Notes: generated by a model not told the origin, from the sequence alone. A stretch of DNA of 6,164 nt from Phycisphaerales bacterium (GCA_011057845.1 DSDB01000292.1:1-6164), one strand, 5' to 3'; positions 1 through 6,024 are shown, numbered from the stretch's first letter. Translations and numbers: made by a program.

Positions 1-204
1 CACAGCGACCTGCTCTGCGACTTCAACCTCGACCAGCAAGTCAACCCCCTCGACCTGGCCTACCTGGCCTCCCGCTGGCTCCATGAAGACCCCATCTTCG
101 AACCGGCCGACCTCAATGCCTCCGGCCGCGTCGATGCCCCCGATTTGGCCCTGTTCCACCAGCAATACAACAACGTTCCGCCCTCTGCCCCGGACAACGA
201 CTGA
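1..204 (+). CDS. C-terminal end of a secreted protein with a dockerin type I-like domain (5' end outside window)
   Basis: The reading frame is open from the first base and stops at TGA 202-204, so only the last 67 residues are present. Two calcium-binding loops of the dockerin/EF-hand type are visible. The first is D7-x-N9-x-D11-x-Q13-V-N15-x-x-D18, followed by a helix ending LASRWL. The second is D37-x-N39-x-S41-x-R43-V-D45-x-x-D48, followed by a helix ending FHQQY. This duplicated loop-helix layout is the known dockerin type I pattern. In planctomycetes such domains commonly end secreted proteins that have no cellulosome, where their partner is usually unknown. A short acidic tail (PSAPDND) follows, with no PEP-CTERM-like or membrane anchor after it. 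The main function of the protein lies outside the window and cannot be told. The next gene converges on this one from the right after 68 bases, and I see no strong terminator in that gap. Confidence 0.85.
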   Translation, partial: HSDLLCDFNLDQQVNPLDLAYLASRWLHEDPIFEPADLNASGRVDAPDLALFHQQYNNVPPSAPDND

Positions 205-272
205 GGCGATTGCCCATCAGGACACGCCATACCCCGGGGATTCATACGGCCCTGCCGTGACGAGGTTAAGGC

Positions 273-1319
273 TCAGTCCATCTTGGGGTCTGAATGCTTG
301 GATTGCGGCAGTTTGCCGGCGAGCAGATCGACGACAAACCGGAAACTCTCGAATTGCATCAGGACGATTCTGATGACGGCGGTCATTGGGATGGCCAGAA
401 ACATGCCGGGTATACCCCAAAGCAAGCCCCAAAAGAGCAGGGCAATCAGCACGGTGATGGGGTGGAGATTGAGTTCCCGGCCCTGAAAGCGAGGTTCGAT
501 AATGTTGCCGATGGTCGTCTGAATGACGCCTGGGACGAGGATGACGTAGAGGACGGCCCAGAGGGCGGAGGCCTCGAATTGCGCGGCGGCGATAGGGACG
601 GGCAGGAGGGTCGAGATGATGGACCCGATGGAGGGGATGAAGTTCAGGAAGAAGGCCAAGACGGCGAAGAGGGCGGCGAGTTTGAGTTTGATGGCCGATA
701 GGGTCGCGTAGACAAGCAGCGCCGTGATGAGCGAGGCGGCCAGTTTGATGCCGATGTATCGGCGGACCTGCAGGTCGATGTCGGCATAGACGCCCGTTCG
801 GATGACACGGGGGTTTCGCCCTATCAGCAGGAAGAGGATGAAGATCAGGACGAAGAACGACTTGGAGAGGAATCCGAAGGCGGTTCCGATGGTGTTGGTG
901 ACGAATCGGGGGATGCCTTTTCGTATCTCGGAGATGATGTCCTGGTTCCGCAGGTCAAATCCCCATGTGCCGAGTGTGTCCAGCGATCGGCCGATGAGGT
1001 CAGCGATACTCTGGCTGTAGGTGTCGGCCGTGTTCAGAATGGTCTGCACGGATTGGGTAATCACCAGGGCCAGGCCGATGATCACGACGATGACGAAGAT
1101 GAAGGTCAGCGCCGCCGCGACCGGCCGAGGGACTCGCAGACGCAGCACCTGGAAGTCGAGGATTGGCGCCACCAGCGAGACGATGAACAGGGCCAGCACG
1201 AAGGGGATAAGGACGCCGCGTGTGTAGAGCAGGACCACCCCCAGGGCCACGATGGCCAGGAAGGTGATTGAGCCGGTCATAAGCCAAGCGGCTTCGCTAT
1301 GTTTTTCGGACTGCTCCAT
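273..1319 (-). CDS. AI-2E family transporter (PF01594-type membrane permease)
   Basis: This encodes a 348-residue polytopic inner-membrane protein, which is the usual length for the AI-2E/YdiK/PerM family. Two hydrophobic helices lie near residues 10-50 and one near 65-90. A long, more polar segment follows (about 90-150), then further helices to about residue 325. The family signatures are in the C-terminal half: an FFLNFIPSIGSIIS stretch, and later NIIEPRFQG followed by LNLHPITVLIALLFWG and a GIPGMFLAIP segment. E. coli TqsA is reported to affect autoinducer-2 export, but other members act as ion antiporters or have no known substrate, so the substrate here is open. A GTG at 1337 would add six residues but lacks a Shine-Dalgarno. 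ATG 1319 has AAGG at 1326-1329, six bases upstream, and is preferred. The gene appears monocistronic, with its own promoter candidate at 1368-1396. Confidence 0.92.
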   Translation of the reverse strand: MEQSEKHSEAAWLMTGSITFLAIVALGVVLLYTRGVLIPFVLALFIVSLVAPILDFQVLRLRVPRPVAAALTFIFVIVVIIGLALVITQSVQTILNTADTYSQSIADLIGRSLDTLGTWGFDLRNQDIISEIRKGIPRFVTNTIGTAFGFLSKSFFVLIFILFLLIGRNPRVIRTGVYADIDLQVRRYIGIKLAASLITALLVYATLSAIKLKLAALFAVLAFFLNFIPSIGSIISTLLPVPIAAAQFEASALWAVLYVILVPGVIQTTIGNIIEPRFQGRELNLHPITVLIALLFWGLLWGIPGMFLAIPMTAVIRIVLMQFESFRFVVDLLAGKLPQSKHSDPKMD

Positions 1320-1325
1320 TTGCTG

Positions 1326-1329
1326 CCTT
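1326..1329 (-). promoter_or_regulatory. Ribosome binding site deciding the AI-2E start
   Basis: On the minus strand AAGG sits six bases before ATG 1319. No purine-rich site precedes the alternative GTG at 1337, where the upstream bases read AACCTGAAGT. This favours the shorter 348-residue protein. Confidence 0.5.
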
Positions 1330-1367
1330 GGTGGCACACTTCAGGTTTACAGGAGGAGTTCCGGGGT

Positions 1368-1396
1368 ATGTTACGTGGCGGCGGGCCGGTTGGCAA
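1368..1396 (-). promoter_or_regulatory. Sigma-70-like promoter of the AI-2E gene
   Basis: Reading the minus strand, TTGCCA (1396-1391, five of six matches to TTGACA) is followed by exactly 17 bases and then TAACAT (1373-1368, four of six matches to TATAAT). Transcription would begin near 1361, giving a leader of about 40 bases before ATG 1319. A small dyad, GGTG-TTT-CACC at 1397-1407, abuts the -35 box and could be an operator, although arms of four bases are weak evidence. The call rests on consensus matching only. Confidence 0.5.
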
Positions 1397-1520
1397 GGTG
1401 TTTCACCGCCGCAAGTGAGGCGACCCTGTGGAATTTATTTTTTTCCGGATTTCCTGCAATAGTGCCTGTGGCAGTTGCGTCCTACCCGTTGAACAAATAC
1501 GACACTATCCACAGTTCAGA

Positions 1521-1563
1521 GCCCCCACACCCTCCTTCCCTGGCCGGTGGGGGCCTTTTTTTT
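1521..1563 (+). terminator. Rho-independent terminator, plus strand
   Basis: A perfect 8-base-pair stem, GCCCCCAC (1521-1528) with GTGGGGGC (1547-1554), encloses an 18-base loop. One C follows and then eight T residues (1556-1563). The T run is only on the plus-strand side; on the minus strand the hairpin is followed by TCTGAACTG, so it works in one direction. Both neighbouring protein genes lie on the minus strand, so the transcript it ends is not one of them. A weaker stem, TGAAC (1490-1494) with GTTCA (1514-1518), lies directly upstream. Confidence 0.75.
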
Positions 1564-1767
1564 GCGCCTGTGTGCCGTGGAAGTGGTCCTGCCGACGGTA
1601 TTGGAGTGTTTCAGTCCTGATGATGGTCCGCCCAGGGGGATTTCATGCGGCGAGGTTGCAGGTGGGTTGTAGGCAAGGCGTGGCTAGAGGGGTCGCCATT
1701 CCATCGGCGCGCCGACTGCGCCAGGCCATGGGTGGAGATAATAGAGAACGACGGTTGGGCGAGTGGA

Positions 1768-2121
1768 TCAGACCGAGGTGGTCTGGGGATGGGGTTCGCT
1801 TTGTTCGAGCTGGTCGAGGTCAACAGGCTCGGCCACCTTGCGGTAGCCCAGGGCCTTGATGATTTCCAGCACCTCGGTCCATGTGGGGAACGGACGGTCG
1901 TTGGCCCGTTTGTATTGGTCGATGGCCATGAGGAACTCGAACTGCTCGTCGGACATCCGTCCTTCTTCGGCGGCCTTTCGGTCTTCCGAGCGGCGGATGC
2001 CGGCGCCGCGTCTGCGATCCAGGCCCAGGCGGCGGTCCACGACGCTGGCCCGTCTGTCGGAGGCCCGTCCGCGCTGGCGTCTTTCCGATCCGGGGTTGTC
2101 TGTATGCGGTGTTCGGTCCAT
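1768..2121 (-). CDS. Conserved hypothetical protein with Arg-Arg repeat N-terminus
   Basis: This encodes 117 residues with no function that I can name. The N-terminal half is very basic and low in complexity, with Arg-Arg pairs at 14-15, 23-24, 30-31, 36-37 and 43-44. Several are preceded by Asp or Glu (DRR, ERR), so it is probably disordered. Residues 57-98 look folded and conserved: a helix around EQFEFLMAIDQYKRAN, a FPTWTEV turn, then a helix ending in ALGYRKV. I associate this C-terminal pattern with uncharacterised planctomycete proteins, from memory only. The start ATG 2121 has AGGA at 2130-2133, eight bases upstream. It lies 57 bases after the DUF2007-like gene on the same strand with no terminator between, so the two are probably co-transcribed. 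A CAGACC/GGTCTG hairpin (1769-1785) overlaps the stop codon but has no T run. A basic disordered arm suggests nucleic acid or acidic-protein binding; that is inference. Confidence 0.75.
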   Translation of the reverse strand: MDRTPHTDNPGSERRQRGRASDRRASVVDRRLGLDRRRGAGIRRSEDRKAAEEGRMSDEQFEFLMAIDQYKRANDRPFPTWTEVLEIIKALGYRKVAEPVDLDQLEQSEPHPQTTSV

Positions 2122-2178
2122 GGTTTTTATCCTACCGGCGAGTGTGGGTATGATTCCTGCAGCGAACGGACGGCCGAA

Positions 2179-2502
2179 TCAATACTCGTCCTCAAAGAGG
2201 TCGTCGTCGAAGTTGAGTTCTTCTTCGTCATCGAGGTTGTAGTCGTAGAACTCGTCATAGGCGTCCTGCGACTCGATGATGACGTGCGCCTCGTCGAGAC
2301 AGTCTTCCGGAACCATGACAGCAATCTCATCGACGCCACCGGCGGGGGATTCAGGTTCACGGATGAGCGCCGGGATGTCGTTGATCTTCAAGAGAGTCTC
2401 GTATTCCCTGGCCTGCTCCATATCGGACGCGAAGACGACGACGACAAACCCCTGCGTGTTCTGCTGGGCGGCCTTTTGTGATTTTCTTGAACGCTTACCC
2501 AT
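2179..2502 (-). CDS. DUF2007-like small protein with an acidic C-terminal tail
   Basis: This encodes 107 residues in three parts. Residues 1-14 are basic (MGKRSRKSQK). Residues 18-79 form a compact alpha/beta unit: a strand FVVVVFASD, a helix EQAREYETLLKINDI, a strand PALIREPE, a loop, a strand EIAVMVPED, and a helix LDEAHVIIESQ. This order and the VPxxxxxxA motif resemble DUF2007 (PF09413), whose members sense or bind unknown ligands. Residues 80-107 are an acidic tail, with 15 Asp/Glu of 28, seven aromatic residues and no Lys or Arg. An in-frame ATG at 2508 is possible, but GGAG at 2510-2513 would be only one base from it and is seven bases from ATG 2502, so the latter is preferred. It leads a likely two-gene operon with the Arg-rich protein downstream. 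The family assignment is by pattern and not certain. Confidence 0.72.
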   Translation of the reverse strand: MGKRSRKSQKAAQQNTQGFVVVVFASDMEQAREYETLLKINDIPALIREPESPAGGVDEIAVMVPEDCLDEAHVIIESQDAYDEFYDYNLDDEEELNFDDDLFEDEY

Positions 2503-2509
2503 GTGCATA

Positions 2510-2513
2510 CTCC
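2510..2513 (-). promoter_or_regulatory. Ribosome binding site deciding the DUF2007-like start
   Basis: On the minus strand GGAG lies seven bases before ATG 2502 but only one base before the other in-frame ATG at 2508. The spacing supports the shorter 107-residue protein. Confidence 0.55.
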
Positions 2514-2674
2514 AGTCTCACGTTGTCGGGTCCGGTAAATGCGGGCCCCATCGGGTTCTTTGAAGTGCTGGTTTCTTCGTCAAAATGCAGGGGGCGGATT
2601 ACCAGGAAACAGGGAAAAATGCTCAGCGGCGGAGCCGGCATGGACCTGGCCCGCCCAAAAACAGGAAATAGTGA

Positions 2675-2713
2675 GACAGGCCCTGTCAGTATAAAAAATT
2701 GGTCTATTGGTCT
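2675..2713 (-). promoter_or_regulatory. Candidate promoter/operator for the DUF2007-like operon
   Basis: Reading the minus strand, two perfect tandem copies of AGACCAAT (2713-2706 and 2705-2698) are followed by TTTT, a -10-like TATACT (2693-2688, five of six matches) and at once a dyad, GACAGG-G-CCTGTC (2687-2675). The start of transcription would fall near the centre of the dyad, as expected for a repressor operator. The tandem octamers occupy about -15 to -32 where no good -35 hexamer is found, which would suit activator dependence. The leader to ATG 2502 would be about 180 bases. A second possible -35 box, TTGACG (2583-2578), lies closer to the gene but lacks a good -10. All of this is motif reading. 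Confidence 0.35.
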
Positions 2714-2931
2714 TTTTTCTGTTGCAGGCGAAGTGCAAGAGAGATAATAAGAAGGATTCGCGCGCCGGCGTTATGGAAAACGTTGGGCGAGTCCGGCAGG
2801 TTGCTGACATGGAGGCTTTCTGTAATGGCGAACACGCGTAGTACGGTCAAGCCGAAAGACCTCTAGTTGTCGGTGGACCGGCGCCAAGGCGGTGCGGAGG
2901 CCGGACACTGATGCGTGTTAGAGTTGGTACC

Positions 2932-3223
2932 GGCATGAAGTCGTGCCTGCATGTTAAAATGGGTAGTATGGGAAGGGGTTTTCATAGGGCGCTTTGCGCG
3001 GAATATGGGTTTTCTGGCGGTGGCCTGATGTGCGTCGCCGCCCCATAAAAGTGGCTTACCAGTGTGATGAATGCGGTTATATGGGCGAAATAGGCTAATG
3101 AAATTCACGGGAAACCCCGATTTATAGAGTGAATCATCTGCAAGTGGCGTCTTTTTCGGAGCTTGCGATAAAGGCAGGCAAAAGTCCAGCCGATACAGGA
3201 TATGTTTTAGTAGGGATTTGCCT
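2932..3223. repeat. Cluster of inverted repeats, possible structured RNA
   Basis: Several potential hairpins follow one another. GGCATG/CGTGCC at 2932-2947 has a four-base loop. GCGC/GCGC at 2989-2999 has a TTT loop. A long one at 3005-3046 has a nine-pair inner stem starting GGCGG/CCGCC plus a four-pair outer stem ATGG/CCAT. ATTCAC/GTGAAT at 3103-3134 encloses a nested CGGG-AAAC-CCCG. TGCAAGT/GCTTGCG at 3139-3167 includes two wobble pairs. AGGCAAA/TTTGCCT spans 3176-3223. I compared them by eye with the GEMM-type cyclic-di-GMP riboswitch and found no match. The 3005-3046 stem is the strongest, and short stems arise often by chance. If an upstream plus-strand promoter exists, this would be the leader of the glucan operon. 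Confidence 0.3.
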
Positions 3224-3309
3224 TGTGTTGGCGGGGTGTGATCAGTAGTATATTTACGCGCTGTGCTCTTACGTGGTCTGATGGATCTGTAAGTATTTAT
3301 CGGGAATAA

Positions 3310-3318
3310 TGTTATGAT
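3310..3318 (+). promoter_or_regulatory. Extended -10 promoter of the glucan operon
   Basis: TGTTATGAT combines the TGn extension with TATGAT, five of six matches to the -10 consensus. No good -35 hexamer lies 16-18 bases upstream, which is the usual situation for extended -10 promoters. Transcription would start near 3325, leaving only about 15 bases before the start codon at 3340, enough for the Shine-Dalgarno GGAGG at 3330-3334. Confidence 0.45.
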
Positions 3319-3339
3319 GCTTTCCGAACGGAGGGCGAC

Positions 3340-4629
3340 ATGAGAGTCTTCATGCTGGGATGGGAATTCCCTCCGTTCATCAGTGGAGGATTAGGCACGG
3401 CGTGTTACGGCCTGACACGCGCCCTGGACAGGGAAGGGGTCCAGGTTACGTTCGTGCTGCCCAAGATGGTCGAGAGCGACCCGTCTACCCACGTGAAGAT
3501 GCTCAGCCCCAGTTCACCCAGGCGCAGGACATGGCACGAGTACGCGGACCTCAAGCACGTCAAGTTCCGGACGATCCACTCGGCGCTCGATCCCTATGGG
3601 ACGCCGGAGACCTACCGCGAGCGGATCGAAAAATGCCTTCGACAGAAGCGGTTGGTGCACGGGGAAAAGGCGCCAGAGACTACGACGCTGGAGGCAAACT
3701 ACGCGGGGGATATGTACTCGGAGGTCCACCGGTATGCGGCGATGGCGGTTGAACTGGCGGAGGGCGAGGATTTTGACGTGGTCCACGCTCACGACTGGAT
3801 GACATATCCGGCGGGGATCGCGGTGGCCGCGTCGAGGGGCAGACCGTTGGTGGTGCATGTTCATTCGACGGAGTTCGACCGCAGCGGCGAGCACGTGAAC
3901 CAGCGAATCTATGAGATTGAGCGCGAGGGGATGGAGCGGGCGGACAAGGTGATCGCGGTGAGCTACTTCACGCGGAATATCATTATCGGTCGTTATGGAA
4001 TCAGCGGCGATAAGGTCGAGGTCGTGTACAACGGCCTGGATCGCAACGGAAACTGGCCCTTGAGCCAGACCGGAATCCGCACCGATGGGCGGATTGTTCT
4101 GTTCCTGGGCCGGATCACGATGCAGAAAGGCCCGGAGTACTTCCTTGGGGCGGCCAAGAAGGTGCTGGAGGTCATGGACAATGTGAAGTTCGTGATGGCC
4201 GGCTCGGGCGATATGATGCAACGGACTATTGAGATGGCGGCCGCGATGGGCATTGGCAGCAAGGTGCTCTTTACGGGTTTCCTGCGGGGCGACGATGTGC
4301 AGCGCATCTACAAGATGGCCGACCTGTACGTGATGCCGTCGGTCTCCGAGCCGTTCGGTATCGCACCGCTGGAGGCCTTGGGGCATGACGTGCCGGTGAT
4401 CATCAGCAAGCAGAGCGGCGTGTCGGAGGTTCTGATGCACGCCCTGAAGGTGGATTTCTGGGACGTTGACGAGATAGCGAACAAGATCATCGCGGTGCTG
4501 AAGTACCCGCCGCTGCAGATGACACTACGAAGCCACGGCAATTTTGAAGTCCGCAAGCTCCGCTGGCAGGACGCCGCGCGGAAGTGCGTCCAGGTCTACC
4601 GCGAGGCATTGTCGACGGTGGCGGTTTAG
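3340..4629 (+). CDS. Glycosyltransferase, GT4/GT5-like, glycogen-synthase-like
   Basis: This encodes a 429-residue cytoplasmic retaining glycosyltransferase with two Rossmann-like domains (GT-B fold). The N-terminal domain, about residues 1-200, resembles the starch synthase catalytic domain. It has MLGWEFPP and the glycine loop SGGLGT (15-20), which corresponds to the KxGGL loop of glycogen synthases. It also has VVHAHDWMT (147-155) and HVHSTEFDR (173-181). The C-terminal glycosyl-transferase-1 domain carries VVYNGLD (228-234), the donor-phosphate residues R258 and K263 in FLGRITMQKGPE, and the E-x7-E motif at E337 and E345 (SEPFGIAPLEAL). The start ATG 3340 has GGAGG five bases upstream. 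The GH57 and debranching-enzyme genes that follow point to alpha-1,4-glucan synthesis, probably from ADP- or UDP-glucose. Related GT4 enzymes make other glycosides, so substrate and acceptor are inferred. It is shorter than classical GlgA (about 480 residues). Confidence 0.92.
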   Translation: MRVFMLGWEFPPFISGGLGTACYGLTRALDREGVQVTFVLPKMVESDPSTHVKMLSPSSPRRRTWHEYADLKHVKFRTIHSALDPYGTPETYRERIEKCLRQKRLVHGEKAPETTTLEANYAGDMYSEVHRYAAMAVELAEGEDFDVVHAHDWMTYPAGIAVAASRGRPLVVHVHSTEFDRSGEHVNQRIYEIEREGMERADKVIAVSYFTRNIIIGRYGISGDKVEVVYNGLDRNGNWPLSQTGIRTDGRIVLFLGRITMQKGPEYFLGAAKKVLEVMDNVKFVMAGSGDMMQRTIEMAAAMGIGSKVLFTGFLRGDDVQRIYKMADLYVMPSVSEPFGIAPLEALGHDVPVIISKQSGVSEVLMHALKVDFWDVDEIANKIIAVLKYPPLQMTLRSHGNFEVRKLRWQDAARKCVQVYREALSTVAV

Positions 4630-4700
4630 TGGATGAAAAGGTGGCGGCGGGGTTTGCGGCAATGGAATGGATGACACTGGGCAGCCTGGAAGGCTAAGCG

Positions 4701-5948
4701 ATGGCTTCGGTATGTTTCTATTTTCAGGTTCATCAGCCGCATCGGCTTCGCCACTACACGGTCTTTGACGATCACGACCGGTACTTCGACGACCACAAAA
4801 ACGCCGTGATCTGCCGCAAGGTGGCCGACAAGTGTTATCTGCCGATGAATCGGCTGTTGCTGGACCTGATCCGGCGGCATGAGGGTCGGTTCAAGGTGGC
4901 GTTCAGCCTGACGGGGGTGGTCCTGGAGCAGTTCGAGCGGTTCTGTCCGGAGGTTCTGAGCACGTTTCACGCACTGGCCGAGACCGGGTGCGTGGAGTTC
5001 ATCGGCGAGACCTACTATCACAGCCTGAGCTTCCTGTATTCGCGGCGGGAGTTTCTGTCGCAGGTTCGCAAGCACTCGGAGTTGATGGAGTCGCTGTTCG
5101 GGCAGCGTCCGCGGGTTTTTCGCAACACGGAGTTGATCTACAACAACGAATTGGCGTCGTTGATCGAGTCCACGGGGGATTTCGACGGGATCATCACGGA
5201 GGGGGCGGACCATATTCTGCGGGGGAGAACGCCGAATTTTGTTTATCGGCCGGTGGGGTGCGAGCGGATCAAGCTTCTGTTGAAGAATTATGCGCTGAGC
5301 GATGACATCGCGTTTCGGTTTTCCAACCGAGGGTGGCCGGAGTGGCCGCTGATGGCGGACAAGTTCGCGGGGTGGGTGCATGAGGTCAACGGGGGCGGGC
5401 AGGTGGTGAATCTCTTCATGGACTATGAGACCTTCGGGGAGCACCAGTGGCAGGATACGGGGATATTCGATTTCATGCGGCAATTGCCGACGGAGATTCT
5501 TCGGCACCCGGACGACAACTTCAAGACGCCCAGCGAGGTGATCGCCGCCTACGAGCCGGTCGACCGCATGGACGTCCCGCATCTGATCAGTTGGGCCGAC
5601 ACTGAGCGGGACCTCTCGGCGTGGCTGGGCAACTCGATGCAATCCAACGCCTTGCACGAGGTCTATCGGCTGGAGTCCCAGGTCAAGAAGACCGAGTCCG
5701 ATATGCTGCTTCGGGACTGGCGGTGGCTGCTGGCCTCAGACCACTTCTATTACATGTGCACGAAGTACTTCGCGGACGGCGATGTGCACAAGTACTTCAA
5801 TCCGTACGACTCGCCTTATGAGTCATACATCAATTTCATGAACGTGCTGGATCACCTGCGGCGTCGGTGCGTCAGGCATCTCAAGGGCGGTTCGGCCAAA
5901 GGGGCGTCGAGCGGCAATGCCGCGCCGGCGTTGCAGAAGATATGTTGA
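4701..5948 (+). CDS. Glycoside hydrolase family 57, alpha-amylase-like
   Basis: This encodes a 415-residue (beta/alpha)7-barrel enzyme of family GH57 with all five conserved regions visible. Region 1 is VHQPHR (H11-Q12-P13). Region 2 is VEFIGETYYHSL (E103 in GETYYH). Region 3 is RNTELIYNNELA with the expected nucleophile E144. Region 4 is MDYETFGEH with the expected general acid D241. Region 5 is AWLGNSMQ (307-314). The C-terminal part has SDHFYYM, TKYFADGDVH and FNPYDSPYES, typical of the alpha-amylase branch related to Methanocaldococcus MJ1611. No signal peptide is seen, so it probably acts on intracellular glucan. Both catalytic acids are present, unlike the inactive homologues known in this family. 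The last 25 or so residues are low in complexity. GGAAGG at 4688-4693 is seven bases before ATG 4701. It follows the glycosyltransferase by 71 bases. Hydrolysis or alpha-glucan transfer are both possible activities. Confidence 0.93.
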   Translation: MASVCFYFQVHQPHRLRHYTVFDDHDRYFDDHKNAVICRKVADKCYLPMNRLLLDLIRRHEGRFKVAFSLTGVVLEQFERFCPEVLSTFHALAETGCVEFIGETYYHSLSFLYSRREFLSQVRKHSELMESLFGQRPRVFRNTELIYNNELASLIESTGDFDGIITEGADHILRGRTPNFVYRPVGCERIKLLLKNYALSDDIAFRFSNRGWPEWPLMADKFAGWVHEVNGGGQVVNLFMDYETFGEHQWQDTGIFDFMRQLPTEILRHPDDNFKTPSEVIAAYEPVDRMDVPHLISWADTERDLSAWLGNSMQSNALHEVYRLESQVKKTESDMLLRDWRWLLASDHFYYMCTKYFADGDVHKYFNPYDSPYESYINFMNVLDHLRRRCVRHLKGGSAKGASSGNAAPALQKIC

Positions 5949-6024
5949 TGGCCCTGGACCGGGGTGCGGGCCGGCGGGTCGTATTGAGTCGGGGATTGGG
6001 AGCGGGTTGCGGAGGAAAGGCAGC

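Larger units (their letters stand above)
1320..1767. other. Intergenic stretch without a convincing protein gene
   Basis: These 448 bases separate two minus-strand units. They hold the AI-2E leader and promoter and a plus-strand intrinsic terminator (1521-1563). They also hold a 12-base perfect palindrome at 1704-1715 (TCGGCGCGCCGA) that could be chance in GC-rich DNA. Reading frames that cross the region lack a Shine-Dalgarno and recognisable protein character. Downstream of the stop codon at 1768 I see no hairpin followed by a T run on the minus strand. Confidence 0.6.
2503..3339. other. Long divergent intergenic region
   Basis: These 837 bases lie between the minus-strand small-protein operon and the plus-strand glucan operon. 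No reading frame here has both a plausible Shine-Dalgarno and protein-like composition. The stretch from about 2690 to the glycosyltransferase start is visibly more AT-rich than the flanking genes. It holds the candidate promoter/operator near 2675-2713, a set of inverted repeats from about 2932 to 3223, and the extended -10 promoter at 3310-3318. The length is large for a simple divergent promoter pair, so it may hold a small RNA, a long leader or a decayed gene. Confidence 0.6.

Noticed and set aside
1704..1715. 12-base perfect palindrome TCGGCGCGCCGA
   Set aside because: Short GC palindromes occur often in DNA of this composition, and no promoter or repeat partner is next to it.
1769..1785. 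CAGACC/GGTCTG hairpin at the stop codon of the Arg-rich gene, considered as a terminator
   Set aside because: The stem has only six pairs and no T run follows on the minus strand, so it does not meet the pattern of an intrinsic terminator.
1645..2481. 278-codon plus-strand frame covering both small minus-strand genes
   Set aside because: The minus-strand genes have well-spaced Shine-Dalgarno sites and family-like sequence. The plus-strand frame has no good ribosome site, and its Val/Glu-rich segments simply mirror the Asp/Glu-rich tail on the other strand.
2825..2866. 13-codon plus-strand frame with GGAGG nine bases upstream (2811-2815)
   Set aside because: The ribosome site is good, but the peptide is very short, has no recognisable motif and no promoter or regulated gene close by. 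It could be a chance occurrence or the start of a decayed gene.
2863..3108. 81-codon minus-strand frame in the long intergenic region
   Set aside because: It begins with GTG without a Shine-Dalgarno, has no domain-like pattern, and is rich in His, Pro, Thr and Asn as random frames often are.
3103..3223. Possible cyclic-di-GMP (GEMM) riboswitch, suggested by AAGGCAGGCAAA
   Set aside because: The GNRA tetraloop, the GACGCAAAGCC element and the second receptor stem of that family could not be found.
3514..4440. 308-codon open frame on the minus strand inside the glycosyltransferase gene
   Set aside because: It lies wholly antisense to a gene with clear family motifs. Its composition (His, Arg, Leu rich) is typical of the complement of GC-rich coding DNA.
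4626..5657. 343-codon open frame on the minus strand inside the GH57 gene
   Set aside because: It is antisense to an enzyme with all five GH57 regions, has no recognisable domain, and has the Arg/Pro/Val/Leu-rich make-up of a shadow frame.
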